From assembly GCF_014863405.1 (NCBI RefSeq), contig NZ_JACZZA010000008.1, positions 62,001 to 126,000 of the forward strand: a stretch of 64,000 nucleotides of DNA. The letters are read 5' to 3'. Of the stretch, positions 1 through 9,257 are shown piece after piece. Made by a program: the position numbers and the translations under genes. Under the pieces are notes generated by a model. That model was not told the origin of the DNA. It was given only the letters and a program-made list of their open reading frames with translations, and did not search any database. The stretch is from Dyella acidiphila (GTDB taxonomy: Bacteria; Pseudomonadota; Gammaproteobacteria; Xanthomonadales; Rhodanobacteraceae). How positions within the stretch are numbered: position 1 is the stretch's first letter; each line of letters opens with the position of its first letter.

Positions 1-1479
1 ATGATCCGCCAGGACAACCCGGACATGGTGTTCCTCAGCCAGGAAGTGAAATACAAGGCAGTGATCGAGGACATCCGCGACTGCCACAAGCGCGGCCAGC
101 CGGTGCTGGTGGGTACCGCTTCGATCGACGTATCGGAGCTGCTGTCCAATCTGCTGCGCAAGGAAAAGATTCCGCACGAAGTGCTCAACGCCAAGCAGCA
201 TGAGCGCGAGGCACATATCGTGGCGCAGGCCGGCATGCCGGGCTCGGTGACGATCGCCACCAACATGGCCGGCCGCGGTACCGACATCGTGCTCGGCGGC
301 AGCCTGGAAGCGGCGCTGGCGGCATTGCCGGAAGATGCTTCGGAAACCGACCGCGCCCGCGTCAAGGCCGAATGGAAGAAGCGCCACGAGCAGGTGCTGG
401 CTGCCGGCGGCCTGCATATCGTGGGCACCGAGCGCCACGAGTCCCGCCGCATCGACAACCAGTTGCGTGGCCGTTCCGGCCGCCAGGGCGACCCGGGTTC
501 TTCGCGCTTCTATCTCTCGCTGCAGGACAACCTGCTGCGCATCTTCGGCGGCGAAGGCCTGGTGCGCTGGATGAAGCGCTTCGGCATGAAGGAAGACGAG
601 GCGCTGGAAGATCGCATGATCAGCCGCCAGATCGAAAAGGCGCAGCGCAAGGTCGAACAGCACAACTTCGATATCCGCAAAAATCTGCTCGAATACGATG
701 ACGTGGCGAACGATCAGCGTAAGGTGATCTACCGCCAGCGCGACGAGCTGCTGGAAGAGGACGACGTGTCCGGAACCGTCGCCGATATCCGCGAGGACGT
801 GGTCGAGGGCATCGTTCACCGCTACGTGCCGGCCGACAGCATCGACGAGCAGTGGGACATCGCCGGGCTCGAGCGCGAGCTGGAAAGCGAGTTCGGCATG
901 TCGACCCAGCTCAAGCATTGGCTGGAGCAGCAGTCGGAAGCCGATGCGGGCACGGTGATGAAGCAGGTGCGCGTGCTGCTCGACGAACTGTTCCAGGCCA
1001 AGGAAAAGCAGATCGGCGTGGAAACCATGCGCCAGCTGGAAAAGCACATCATGCTGAGCGTGGTGGACAACGCCTGGAAGGAACACCTTTCCAGCATGGA
1101 CTACATGCGCCAGGGCATCTATCTGCGCGGTTATGCGCAGCAGGATCCCAAGCAGGCATTCAAGCGCGAGTCCTTCGAGCTGTTCTCGCAGATGCTGGCG
1201 CGCATCAAGGTGGAAGTCACCCAGATGCTGGCACGCATCCGCATCCGCAGCGAGGAAGAAGTTGCCGCGATGGAAGCAGAGCAGCAGCGCATGGCCGAGC
1301 GCCTGCAGCGCCAGATGCAGACCACCGGCGGCGGTGCGCCCACGGGTGGCGCGCTCGGCATGGAGGCCTCGCAGCCGCAGCTGGCACCGGAACCGAGCGG
1401 TCCCAAGGTGGGTCGCAACGATCCCTGTCCCTGCGGCTCGGGCAAAAAGTACAAGCATTGCCACGGTCAGCTGAGCTGA
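1..1479 (+). CDS. secA: Preprotein translocase ATPase SecA, C-terminal part (5' end outside window)
   Basis: This is the C-terminal 492 residues of SecA, the cytoplasmic motor that drives unfolded preproteins through SecYEG. The 5' part lies before the window, so the first ATG here is internal. Visible parts are the end of the second nucleotide-binding domain ([14 protein letters not shown] near residues 88-100; [17 protein letters not shown] near 155-170), the helical scaffold/wing region with the conserved [14 protein letters not shown] stretch, and a C-terminal SEC-C zinc motif [13 protein letters not shown] just before the stop, which binds SecB and phospholipid. Nothing is broken in the visible part. 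The gene is followed by a dispersed repeat and a strong hairpin terminator. Identification is essentially certain. Confidence 0.98.
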   Translation: MIRQDNPDMVFLSQEVKYKAVIEDIRDCHKRGQPVLVGTASIDVSELLSNLLRKEKIPHEVLNAKQHEREAHIVAQAGMPGSVTIATNMAGRGTDIVLGGSLEAALAALPEDASETDRARVKAEWKKRHEQVLAAGGLHIVGTERHESRRIDNQLRGRSGRQGDPGSSRFYLSLQDNLLRIFGGEGLVRWMKRFGMKEDEALEDRMISRQIEKAQRKVEQHNFDIRKNLLEYDDVANDQRKVIYRQRDELLEEDDVSGTVADIREDVVEGIVHRYVPADSIDEQWDIAGLERELESEFGMSTQLKHWLEQQSEADAGTVMKQVRVLLDELFQAKEKQIGVETMRQLEKHIMLSVVDNAWKEHLSSMDYMRQGIYLRGYAQQDPKQAFKRESFELFSQMLARIKVEVTQMLARIRIRSEEEVAAMEAEQQRMAERLQRQMQTTGGGAPTGGALGMEASQPQLAPEPSGPKVGRNDPCPCGSGKKYKHCHGQLS

Positions 1480-1492
1480 TCGTGCGCCTGGC

Positions 1493-1522
1493 GTAGGTTG
1501 GGTTAGCGCAGCGTAACCCAAC
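1493..1522. repeat. Palindromic dispersed repeat, copy 1 (GTAGGTTGGGTTA family)
   Basis: A 30-bp imperfect palindrome whose arms are GTTGGGTTA and TAACCCAAC around the core GCGCAGCG. The same sequence recurs at 39729-39758, 39785-39814, 46125-46154 and 46177-46206, with a variant at 46262-46303. All copies are intergenic, which fits a REP-like element; this copy lies between the secA stop and its terminator. Confidence 0.8.
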
Positions 1523-1538
1523 AGTTTCACCACACAGC

Positions 1539-1567
1539 AAAAGGCCCGCGCGTGTGCCGGGCCTTTT
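1539..1567. terminator. Hairpin terminator between convergent secA and apaH
   Basis: The arms AAAAGGCCCG and CGGGCCTTTT are perfectly complementary around a 9-nt loop and end in a T-run on the plus strand, with the matching A-run serving the minus strand. It can therefore end transcription of secA and of the convergent apaH operon. Confidence 0.8.
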
Positions 1568-1619
1568 GCTGTACGAACTGAAGAACGCAGGGGCGCTTTT
1601 AACCTACGCCTCGCCTGCC

Positions 1620-2471
1620 TTAATCGCCTTCGCCCGCCAGGCGCTTGCGATGCGGCTCGGCATCCACCGTGATGTACTGCGGCTCTTCCACGTCCAGTCG
1701 CAGCGCGGTGAGCTTGCCGCCCCACACGCAGCCGGTATCGATGCCGTAGATGCCAAGGCCGGCAAACCGTCCCAATGCGGACCAGTGGCCGCATACGATA
1801 CGCACTTCGCGCCGGCGCATGCCGGGCACCTCGAACCACGGATACATGCCCGGCTTCTGCGTGCCCGGTGCATCCTTGCCTTCGAAGTCGATGCGGCCGT
1901 TGACGTCGCAGAAGCGCATCCGCGTCAGCGTATTGATCGATGCGCGCATGCGCTCAATACCTTGCAGCCGGCTGGACCAGGCTGCCGGTCGATTGCCGAA
2001 CAGGTTTTTCAGCAGCCGCGGATGGCGCGGGCTGGACAGCTCGCGCTCGATTTCCTGGGCGCAGCGTTGCGCCTGCTTGAGCGTCCAGGTGGGCGCCAGG
2101 CCGGCATGCACCATGGTCCAGCCCAGGGCTTCGTCATGATGCAGCAGCTTTTGGCTGCGCAGCCATTCGAACAGCACCGGCGCGTCTTCGGCGAACAGCA
2201 CTTCGCGCAGCTCGGGATTGACGCGTGCTTGCGCATCCTGCTTGCGCTGGGCGATCGCCAGCAGGCTCAGATCATGATTGCCGAGCGTGACGATGGTGCT
2301 TTCGCGCAGCGAGTGCACCAGCCGCAGCGTGTCCAGCGACTGGCCGCCGCGATTGACCAGGTCGCCGCAGAACCACAGGCGATCCTGCGCCGGGTCGAAG
2401 CGCAATTTTTCCAGCAGCCGCTGCAATTCCGGATAGCAGCCCTGGACGTCGCCGATTGCATAGGTTGTCAT
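1620..2471 (-). CDS. apaH: Bis(5'-nucleosyl)-tetraphosphatase, symmetrical (diadenosine tetraphosphatase)
   Basis: ApaH hydrolyses Ap4A to two ADP and removes Np4-type caps from RNA, working in the cytoplasm. The 283-residue product has the metallophosphatase signature in order: GDVQGC at residues 7-12, GDLVNRG near 35-41 and GNHD near 64-67, followed by the ApaH-specific region with H at VHAGLAP. Length matches the family (about 270-280). It is the last gene of the minus-strand run lptD-surA-pdxA-rsmA-apaG-apaH, the same order as in Escherichia coli, and lies 48 bp downstream of apaG. The start MTTYAIGDVQG is the usual ApaH N-terminus. No anomaly seen. Confidence 0.97.
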   Translation of the reverse strand: MTTYAIGDVQGCYPELQRLLEKLRFDPAQDRLWFCGDLVNRGGQSLDTLRLVHSLRESTIVTLGNHDLSLLAIAQRKQDAQARVNPELREVLFAEDAPVLFEWLRSQKLLHHDEALGWTMVHAGLAPTWTLKQAQRCAQEIERELSSPRHPRLLKNLFGNRPAAWSSRLQGIERMRASINTLTRMRFCDVNGRIDFEGKDAPGTQKPGMYPWFEVPGMRRREVRIVCGHWSALGRFAGLGIYGIDTGCVWGGKLTALRLDVEEPQYITVDAEPHRKRLAGEGD

Positions 2472-2519
2472 CAGCGCCTCGCCTCACGGATCTGCTGCGC
2501 GCACATCATGGGATACCTC

Positions 2520-2903
2520 TCAGTGCAAAGTGCGCGGAATGGAAAGGGTGAAGGTGGGGATGGGCGCTTCGAAGCGGGTGCCGTCGTCGGCGACCATCTG
2601 ATAGCTGCCCTGCATCGTTCCAACGGCGGTCTCCAGCACGGCGCCGGAGGTGTATTCGTAATCGTCACCGGGCCGCATCCAGGGCTGTTCGCCGACCACG
2701 CCTTCGCCGTGTACTTCTTCGATCTTGCCATTGGCATCCGTGATCACCCAGTGACGGGTGAGCAGGCGGGCCGGAACGACTCCCGCGTTGTGCAGCCTGA
2801 TGGTGTACGCGAATACGTAGCGATTTTCGTCAGGCGCAGATTGGTCCGGCACGAAGCGGGTATGGACCTGCACGTCGATCGTGTAGGGGGATTTGTCGTT
2901 CAT
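2520..2903 (-). CDS. apaG: ApaG (Co2+/Mg2+ efflux-associated, DUF525 domain)
   Basis: A small single-domain protein with the FN3-like DUF525 fold. The conserved stretch [20 protein letters not shown] is followed by MQGSYQMV and the terminal PRTLH. ApaG is linked genetically to Co2+ resistance and Mg2+ efflux, but its biochemical role is not settled. I chose the ATG giving [13 protein letters not shown] (127 aa), the common length in this order; an ATG three codons upstream (2912) is possible and neither has a clear Shine-Dalgarno sequence. It sits between rsmA and apaH in the conserved operon. Confidence 0.95.
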   Translation of the reverse strand: MNDKSPYTIDVQVHTRFVPDQSAPDENRYVFAYTIRLHNAGVVPARLLTRHWVITDANGKIEEVHGEGVVGEQPWMRPGDDYEYTSGAVLETAVGTMQGSYQMVADDGTRFEAPIPTFTLSIPRTLH

Positions 2904-2978
2904 ATAGGGCATTGTACGGGCTATGCGCGTTCAAGGGCAGCGCAATAGCTGGGCTGCGGCCGGAGGCCGGTGCCGTTG

Positions 2979-3773
2979 TCAGGATGCTACGTCGACCTTC
3001 GCAAGACGCACGAAGTCATCCGGCGAAAGCGTTTCTGCCCGCGCCTTGGGATCGACATCGGCCTGCCGGATTGCATCGGCGTCCATCCATTGCCGCAGCG
3101 CGTTGCTGAGCGTTTTGCGGCGCTGGGCGAAAGCGGCCTTCACAATGTTGTGCAGGCGCTCCGGATCGGCATCGTGGCGTGCTTCGGCGGCGATCGGCAC
3201 CAGTCGCACCACGGCGGAGTCCACTTTCGGCGGCGGCCGGAACGCGCCGGGCGGCACGTCGAACAGCGGCTCGACCCGACACGCCAGCTGCAGCATCACG
3301 GATAGCCGTCCATATACCTTGCTGCCGGGCTCGGCCGCCATGCGGTCGACGACTTCTTTCTGCAACATAAAGTGCATGTCGGCGATGGCGGCCGCATGCT
3401 CGATGCAGTGAAACAGGATCGGGCTGGAGATGTAGTACGGCAGATTGCCCGCAACGCGCAGGCGCGAAACACCGGCATCGCGCGCCATCGCCGTGAAATC
3501 CACCTTCAGCACGTCGGCATGCACAATGGAAAGGGTGCCGGTGCGTTCCGCATGGGCCTGCAGGCGCGGGATCAGGTCGGTGTCCAGTTCGATCGCGGTG
3601 AGCTTGCCGGCGGCGGCGAGCAGCGGAAAGGTAAGTGCGCCTTCGCCGGGGCCGATCTCGACCACGAAGTCATCCGGGCGTGGCGAGATCGCGCTGACGA
3701 TGCGATCGATATAGCGGCGCTCGTGCAGAAAATGCTGGCCGAAACTTTTCTTGGGGCGGCTGGGGGCGTTCAT
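2979..3773 (-). CDS. rsmA: 16S rRNA (adenine1518-N6/adenine1519-N6)-dimethyltransferase
   Basis: RsmA (KsgA) dimethylates two adjacent adenines in the 3' terminal helix of 16S rRNA using S-adenosylmethionine, a late quality-control step of small-subunit assembly. The sequence shows KKSFGQHFL at the N-terminus, the SAM-binding motif VEIGPGEGALT, the catalytic-type motif NLPYYIS and the C-terminal RRKTLSNALR element. The start at MNAPSRPKKSFGQHF gives 264 aa, typical for the family; an in-frame ATG 45 bp upstream would overlap pdxA and adds no conserved sequence. Its ATG lies 10 bp after the pdxA stop, so the two are probably translated from one message. Confidence 0.97.
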   Translation of the reverse strand: MNAPSRPKKSFGQHFLHERRYIDRIVSAISPRPDDFVVEIGPGEGALTFPLLAAAGKLTAIELDTDLIPRLQAHAERTGTLSIVHADVLKVDFTAMARDAGVSRLRVAGNLPYYISSPILFHCIEHAAAIADMHFMLQKEVVDRMAAEPGSKVYGRLSVMLQLACRVEPLFDVPPGAFRPPPKVDSAVVRLVPIAAEARHDADPERLHNIVKAAFAQRRKTLSNALRQWMDADAIRQADVDPKARAETLSPDDFVRLAKVDVAS

Positions 3774-3783
3774 GAGATGTCTC

Positions 3784-4791
3784 TTACCGCTGCGCTGCGG
3801 ACAGGTGGCGCCGGGCAACGAGATCCAGTGCCATTCGCGCCGCGGCCATCAGGCTGGAAGGATCGGCCTTGCCGCTGCCGGCCAAGTCCAGCGCAGTGCC
3901 GTGATCGACCGAGGTGCGGATGAAAGGCAGGCCCAGGGTGAGATTGACGGTGCGGTCGAAAGCTTCGCTCTTGAGCACCGGCAGCGCCTGGTCGTGATAC
4001 ATCGCGAGCACGGCATCGTAATGCTGGCGCTGCGCCGGCACGAAGGCGGTGTCCGCCGGTAGCGGGCCGAGCAAGGACATGCCTTGCTGGCGAAGTTGTT
4101 CCAGCACCGGGATGATGGTGTCGATTTCCTCGCGCCCCATGTGCCCGTTCTCGCCGGCATGCGGATTGAGTCCGAGTACGGCGATGCGCGGCTGCGTCAG
4201 ACCGAATTTGTCGCGGAGCTCATCGTGCACGATGCGCAGCGTGCGCTCCAGCGAGTCGGCCTGGATGGCGGCGGGCACGGCACTCAAGGGCAGATGGGTG
4301 GTAGCCAGGGCGACCCGCAGTTCGGGACTGGCCAGCATCATCACCACTTCCGCATGGCTGCGCATGGCGAAAAATTCAGTGTGGCCGCTGAAAGCGATAC
4401 CGGCGTCGTTGATCGAAGATTTTTGCAGCGGTGCGGTGACGACCGCCGCGTAGCGATCCTGCATGCAGCCATCCGCCGCTTCGGCCAGGGTGGCCAACAC
4501 ATGCTGTGCATTGCGCGGGTCGGGCTGGCCCGGCTGCTCTGCCACGGCCAGCGGCACATGCCGTACTCGCAGGCTGCCGGGAGCGCGGTGCTGGCTGTCC
4601 GAGCCATCGTCATCGAGCAGCTGGATCGTGGTGCCGCAGCGTGCCGCGGCGCGTTCGAGCAAGCCCTTGTCGGTCACCGCAACGAAATTGGCCGCCAGCG
4701 AGCTGGCGGCCAATCGGACAAGAAGCTCGGGACCGATCCCCGCCGGCTCGCCTGCAGTGAGGGCGAGCCGCGGTAATGCGCGTCCGTTCAC
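3784..4791 (-). CDS. pdxA: 4-hydroxythreonine-4-phosphate dehydrogenase
   Basis: PdxA catalyses the NAD-dependent oxidation of 4-phosphohydroxy-L-threonine in de novo pyridoxal 5'-phosphate synthesis. The 335-residue protein begins with LALTAGEPAGIGPEL, has GHTEFFA near the middle, the metal-ligand region GLNPHAGENGHMGREE, and AMYHDQALPVLK followed by FIRTSVDHGTALDLAG, all PdxA signatures. Length is normal. It lies between surA (13 bp gap) and rsmA (10 bp gap) in the conserved outer-membrane/maintenance operon. Confidence 0.97.
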   Translation of the reverse strand: MNGRALPRLALTAGEPAGIGPELLVRLAASSLAANFVAVTDKGLLERAAARCGTTIQLLDDDGSDSQHRAPGSLRVRHVPLAVAEQPGQPDPRNAQHVLATLAEAADGCMQDRYAAVVTAPLQKSSINDAGIAFSGHTEFFAMRSHAEVVMMLASPELRVALATTHLPLSAVPAAIQADSLERTLRIVHDELRDKFGLTQPRIAVLGLNPHAGENGHMGREEIDTIIPVLEQLRQQGMSLLGPLPADTAFVPAQRQHYDAVLAMYHDQALPVLKSEAFDRTVNLTLGLPFIRTSVDHGTALDLAGSGKADPSSLMAAARMALDLVARRHLSAAQR

Positions 4792-4804
4792 AAGCGGCCT
4801 GTCA

Positions 4805-6172
4805 TTACGGCGAGGCCTTGCTGTCGGTGCTGAGGCTGTCGGAACCGGCAGGAGCCTGCAATTCCGGCACCAGGATCTTCACGTACGAGTTGGAGCGCAG
4901 CTCGCGCAGGAAGTCGTCGTAAGCCTGGTCGGCCTTGCGGTTGCCGATTGCCTGGCGGGCCTGGTCGCGGGCCACCTGGGTGGTCATGTCGGTGCTGCGC
5001 GAACCCAGGCGCTGCAGGATGTGCCAGCCGGCTTCGCTCTGGAACGGCGGCGAGATCTCGCCGTCCTTCATCTGGTCGACCTTCTGCCCGATCAGCGAAC
5101 CCCAGTCGCCCTGCTGGAACCAACCCATGTCGCCACCGGCATTGGCGGTGGTGTCGTCGTTGGAGTTGTCCTTGGCCAGCTTGGAGAAATCTTCGTGCTT
5201 GTTGACGATGCGGTTGTAGAGGTCCTGCGCCTTCTGCTGCGCCTGGGTCGCCGAGAGCAGTTCGCTGGGGCGGATCAGGATCTGGCGGGCGTGGTACTCG
5301 GTCACCATCTGCTTGGAGGGCGCGCGCGTGGCGATCAGCTGGATGATGTGGAAACCGGTCGGGCCATGCAGGATGCCGCTGACGTCGCCCGGCTTGAGCG
5401 AGTCGATGGTGTCGACGAAGGCCGGCGGCACTTCGTCGATGCGGCGCCAGCCCAGGTCGCCGCCGTCCAGCGCATCGGGTGCGTCGGAGAAGCGGATCGC
5501 CGCGGCCTTGAAGTTCATGCCGCCCTTGACCGCGGCCAGTGCCTGCTCGGCCTTGTTCTGCGCGGTCTGGATGTCGGCGGCGGTGGCGCCGCTGGGAATG
5601 CTGATCTGGATATGTGCCAGGTGCACTTCGCCCGCCTTGTAGCTGGGGCTGTTGAGCAGGTTGTCGATTTCGCTATTGGTGACCGAAACCGAGTCATGCA
5701 CCACGCTCTGGTGCAGCTTCTGCACCACCAGCTGATCGTGCAGCTGCTGGCGGAAGGCGGCGAAGCTGAGGCCGCTCTGTTCCACTGCGGCATGCAGCTG
5801 GTCCGGCGACATCTTGTTCTGCGAGGCCACGTTCTGTACGGCCTGGTCCACTTCGGCGTCGGAGACGCGCACGCCCTGGTCGTCGGCGCGCTGCAGCTGC
5901 AGCTTCATCAGCACCAGGCGGTCGAGCACCTGGCGGCGCAGCACATCGATCGGCGGCAGCTGGCCCGGCTGGCTGGCGTATTGCTGCTGGATCGCGGCGA
6001 CGGCGTCGTTCAGCTCGCTCTGCAGGATCACATCGTCTTCGACCACGGCCACGATCCGGTCGATCGGCTGCATGCCCGAGCTGGCATTCTGCGGCGCCAG
6101 CAGCTGAGCCTGGGCCATTGACGGGATCGCCACGGCGACCGTCAGCAGGAACAACGCAAAAATCTGCTTCAT
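4805..6172 (-). CDS. surA: Periplasmic chaperone / peptidyl-prolyl cis-trans isomerase SurA
   Basis: SurA escorts outer-membrane proteins, including LptD, through the periplasm to the BAM complex. The chosen start MKQIFALFLLTVAVAIPSMA gives a typical Sec signal peptide and a 455-aa precursor; the open frame continues 63 codons upstream without conserved sequence. After the signal come the N-terminal chaperone domain (IVAVVEDDVILQSEL) and two parvulin domains (first around VHLAHIQISIP to GFHIIQLIATR, second around YHARQILIRPS to GWHILQRLGSR). It follows lptD by 106 bp and precedes pdxA, the enterobacterial order, coupling the chaperone to its main client. Confidence 0.97.
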   Translation of the reverse strand: MKQIFALFLLTVAVAIPSMAQAQLLAPQNASSGMQPIDRIVAVVEDDVILQSELNDAVAAIQQQYASQPGQLPPIDVLRRQVLDRLVLMKLQLQRADDQGVRVSDAEVDQAVQNVASQNKMSPDQLHAAVEQSGLSFAAFRQQLHDQLVVQKLHQSVVHDSVSVTNSEIDNLLNSPSYKAGEVHLAHIQISIPSGATAADIQTAQNKAEQALAAVKGGMNFKAAAIRFSDAPDALDGGDLGWRRIDEVPPAFVDTIDSLKPGDVSGILHGPTGFHIIQLIATRAPSKQMVTEYHARQILIRPSELLSATQAQQKAQDLYNRIVNKHEDFSKLAKDNSNDDTTANAGGDMGWFQQGDWGSLIGQKVDQMKDGEISPPFQSEAGWHILQRLGSRSTDMTTQVARDQARQAIGNRKADQAYDDFLRELRSNSYVKILVPELQAPAGSDSLSTDSKASP

Positions 6173-6278
6173 CAGTGAACAGCCTTCTATCGCCGGTGGC
6201 GAGGGAAATGGTTGGTAATCCTGAACCGGAGCCGGGCTGGCCGCCGCTCGGAGAGCGCCCGGACCCGCCTGGGCGCGA

Positions 6279-8702
6279 TCATTGATATCCAAGGATATCA
6301 CGCCGAAGGATGTTGTCCGTTTGACCGCTGAGCGCGCCCATGCCCTTGAATTCCAGCTCAAACATCACGGCAGTGTCGCTCCCCGGACCGATCTGGCCGG
6401 CCGGCAGGGTGGTGATCACGCCGTCGTAGCCGTTGACATAGTGGCGGGCCACCACGCTCATCTTCACGCAGCAGCCCTCGTACTGGACGCCGGCCACGGC
6501 TTCCACCGTGCGCTTGTCCATGACCGAATACGTCCAGTCTCCGATCAGGCGCCAGCGCGCCGTGAGCGGGTAGACCGCGGAGACGTCGTATTGTTCCAGC
6601 AGGCCCTCGCGGAAGCGGTAGGAGAAATTGAGGATGCCGTCGAAGCCCAGGCGGCGCTGCACGGTGAACGTGCCCAGCTCGGTCTTGCGGGTGTTGGGGT
6701 TCCACAAGTACTCGGTACTCATGGTCCACTGGTCGTTCAACTGGCTGCTCAGCTCGGCGACGTAGTCGGAGCCGGCCCAGTTGGTGATCGCCGTACACGA
6801 GTAGCCGGTGCCCGAGCAGGGGACCTGCACCTTCTGCGGGGTGAAGTAGCGGATCTGGCCGAAGGTGGCCGAGATGCGCTCCACACCGCCATCGTCGAGG
6901 AAGCGGGTGGTGACCGCGGCGGTGAGGTTGTTCGCGTTCATCTGGCGATCCGAGCCGGAGAACTGGTTCGGCGCGAACAACATCCAGTCATCGAAGTCCA
7001 TCGTATTGGTATCGAACAACGGCAGGTTGTTCTGATTGCGATACGGCACGTACAGGTAATACAGCCGCGGCTCCAGCGTCTGGGTGTAGTTGCTGCCGAA
7101 CAGCGAGGTGCTGCGCTCGAAGATCAGGCCCTGATCCAGGCTGACGATCGGCAGCGAGCGGCTCGGATTGCTTTCCGTGTATGGCGACGGCGTGCCGGCA
7201 CTGATCGGCCCGTAAAAGCCGTAGCCCTGGTAGCCCGAATCGAGCGAATACTGGGTGTAGCGATACGCCAACTTGGGACGGAAGAACCAGGCCGCGCCCT
7301 GGAAGTCGGCATCCACGTATGGGTACAGATCCAGGCGCGAACCTTCCACCGAGTCGGGCTTGTGGAAGGCCACCGCTTCGCTGGTCATACCCACGTCGTA
7401 CCAGCGCCAGAACGGAATATCCATGTTGAACGCGGCGCGCGGCAGGCGCCGGTACGGCTCCACGCTATTGGGCACCGACGGTTCCACGTTCTGCCAGATA
7501 TCGCCGCCGACCTGTGCGCTCCACCAATTGCCGGCGCCGTACAGGTACATGCTTGAATACAACAAGGTGGTCGATACGGTGAACAGGTCGTCACCGAAAT
7601 CGTGCAGGTAGTTCTGGTCGGAAGCGCGGCTGATATTGGTACCCAGCGACCAGCCGGGCCACACCGAGGTGCTGTTGACGAACTTGTACAAATAGCGCTG
7701 CGAGCCCTGGGTGTCGAAGGAGGTCGGCGTGATCCTCTGATCGTTGTACTGGTCGTTCGGCAGGTACTCGAAGGCGAACGAGCCGCTGGTCTTCGGGAAC
7801 ATGTAGCGGACTTCGCCGGACAGCATCGACCCGCGCAGGGTGTAGTAGCGCGGCGTAAGCGTGGCGTCGTAGTTGGGCGCCAGATTGAAGTAATACGGGA
7901 TACGGAACTGGTAGCCCGCTTCGCCGGTGTGCTCGAAGTACGGATACAGCAAGCCGCTCTGGCGATCGTTGTTGAGCGGAAACGACATGTATGGCGAATA
8001 GAACATCGGCACGCCGAACATGTTCATGGTGGCGCTGTGCGCCACGCCGCGGCCGGTGTTTTCGTCGGTATCGATCTTCTTGGCGCGGATTTCCCAGATA
8101 TGGCGGCCGATGTCGCAGGTGGAATAGGTCGCCACGCTGTAGCGGTTGCGGTTCGCATCCAGCTGCTCGGCGCGTACCGCGGTGCCGTTGCCGTGCGAGT
8201 CGAGCATCTGGAAACGCACGTTGCCGGTGGCAAGGCCGGTGCTGTTGTTGGTGTTGCCGGTGATGTGGTCAGCCGACAGCAGGTGCTCGGCTTCCTGGTA
8301 ATGCACATTGCCGCGTGCGTCGTAGTCGCTGGTGTCGCTGTTGTAGTCGGCGATGTCGGCGTGCAGCTCCTGGTCGGCGCGCACGGTCTTCACGTGCCCG
8401 GTCAGGTGATAGAGGGTCTGGTCCGGGCTTTCCACGTGATCGGCCCAGACGAAGGTCTTGGCCGTATTGCGCAGCGACGAATCCTTGCTCAGGAAGGGGT
8501 CGTAGAACTCCAGCAGGCCGTTGGGGCGGCACAGCGCGAAATTGTCGGGGCGCGGGGCGCAGATGAAGGTGCCGAGCGGGCACACCACTTCCGAGCCGTC
8601 CAGGGTGGCCTTGGGCTTTTTATTTCCGGTGCCGGCATAAATGGCCGGGCTGCTCAGCAAGGCAGCGGATGCGGCGATTGCCAGCAGGCGGCGTGGAGGC
8701 AT
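6279..8702 (-). CDS. lptD: LPS-assembly outer-membrane protein LptD
   Basis: LptD with LptE inserts lipopolysaccharide into the outer leaflet of the outer membrane. The 807-aa product starts with the signal peptide MPPRRLLAIAASAALLSSPAIYA, followed by the periplasmic beta-jellyroll OstA-like domain (DQTLYHLTGHVKTVRADQEL, then ADHITGNTNN) and the long C-terminal beta-barrel rich in aromatic alternating strands (FYSPYMSFPLNNDRQSGLLYP). A cysteine pair near the C-terminus, EGCCVKM, fits the inter-domain disulfides of LptD. The frame continues 34 codons upstream, but the start used is the one that exposes the signal peptide. It is the first gene of the minus-strand operon. Confidence 0.96.
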   Translation of the reverse strand: MPPRRLLAIAASAALLSSPAIYAGTGNKKPKATLDGSEVVCPLGTFICAPRPDNFALCRPNGLLEFYDPFLSKDSSLRNTAKTFVWADHVESPDQTLYHLTGHVKTVRADQELHADIADYNSDTSDYDARGNVHYQEAEHLLSADHITGNTNNSTGLATGNVRFQMLDSHGNGTAVRAEQLDANRNRYSVATYSTCDIGRHIWEIRAKKIDTDENTGRGVAHSATMNMFGVPMFYSPYMSFPLNNDRQSGLLYPYFEHTGEAGYQFRIPYYFNLAPNYDATLTPRYYTLRGSMLSGEVRYMFPKTSGSFAFEYLPNDQYNDQRITPTSFDTQGSQRYLYKFVNSTSVWPGWSLGTNISRASDQNYLHDFGDDLFTVSTTLLYSSMYLYGAGNWWSAQVGGDIWQNVEPSVPNSVEPYRRLPRAAFNMDIPFWRWYDVGMTSEAVAFHKPDSVEGSRLDLYPYVDADFQGAAWFFRPKLAYRYTQYSLDSGYQGYGFYGPISAGTPSPYTESNPSRSLPIVSLDQGLIFERSTSLFGSNYTQTLEPRLYYLYVPYRNQNNLPLFDTNTMDFDDWMLFAPNQFSGSDRQMNANNLTAAVTTRFLDDGGVERISATFGQIRYFTPQKVQVPCSGTGYSCTAITNWAGSDYVAELSSQLNDQWTMSTEYLWNPNTRKTELGTFTVQRRLGFDGILNFSYRFREGLLEQYDVSAVYPLTARWRLIGDWTYSVMDKRTVEAVAGVQYEGCCVKMSVVARHYVNGYDGVITTLPAGQIGPGSDTAVMFELEFKGMGALSGQTDNILRRDILGYQ

Positions 8703-8815
8703 GGAACGCAAGGAGGGCGTAGGCTTCACGGAGGGCGCAGTCAATCGGAGACGAAGGGGCGTTAAGCTATCAGAAAGGCCCTTCGCTCGGCACGCGTCCC
8801 GCACAAGGATTCAGC

Positions 8816-9217
8816 ATGAACCAGCCACCGCCTGAAAAGACCGACGAGCAATGGCGCGCCAGCCTGAGCCCGGAACAATATGCGGTATGCCGCTGTTCGG
8901 CGACCGAGCCGCCTTTCAGCGGCAAGTGGTACCGGCATAAGGAGCCGGGCATCTATACCTGCGTGGCCTGCAAGGCCCCCTTGTTTGCCTCCGAAACCAA
9001 GTACGACTCCGGTTCCGGCTGGCCCAGCTATTTCCAGCCGATCACCCGGGGTGCGGTCAGCCTCGTGCAGGACGACAGCCATGGCATGCATCGCACGGAA
9101 GTGCGATGCGCAGCATGCAGCTCGCACCTGGGGCATGTTTTTCCGGATGGCCCCAAGCCGACGGGCCTGCGCTATTGCATCAATTCGCTGGCGCTGGATT
9201 TCGCGCCGCAAAAGTGA
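8816..9217 (+). CDS. msrB: Peptide-methionine (R)-S-oxide reductase
   Basis: MsrB reduces methionine-R-sulfoxide in proteins. The 133-residue protein carries two zinc-binding CxxC pairs (CVAC and CAAC), the fold motif [10 protein letters not shown] and the catalytic cysteine in RYCINSLAL. The resolving cysteine found in many MsrBs at YDSGCGWPS is a serine here; Cys25/Cys27 in [12 protein letters not shown] are candidate alternative recycling cysteines, as described for Xanthomonas MsrB. No signal peptide, so cytoplasmic. It is transcribed divergently from lptD, with 113 bp between the starts. Confidence 0.96.
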   Translation: MNQPPPEKTDEQWRASLSPEQYAVCRCSATEPPFSGKWYRHKEPGIYTCVACKAPLFASETKYDSGSGWPSYFQPITRGAVSLVQDDSHGMHRTEVRCAACSSHLGHVFPDGPKPTGLRYCINSLALDFAPQK

Positions 9218-9257
9218 TTCCAGTCCATGCCGCCGGCCTGCATGGCGGCATGGCGGT

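Noticed and set aside
4463-6121. A 552-codon plus-strand frame opposite surA and pdxA
   Set aside because: The minus strand encodes clear SurA and PdxA; the plus frame has no family similarity.
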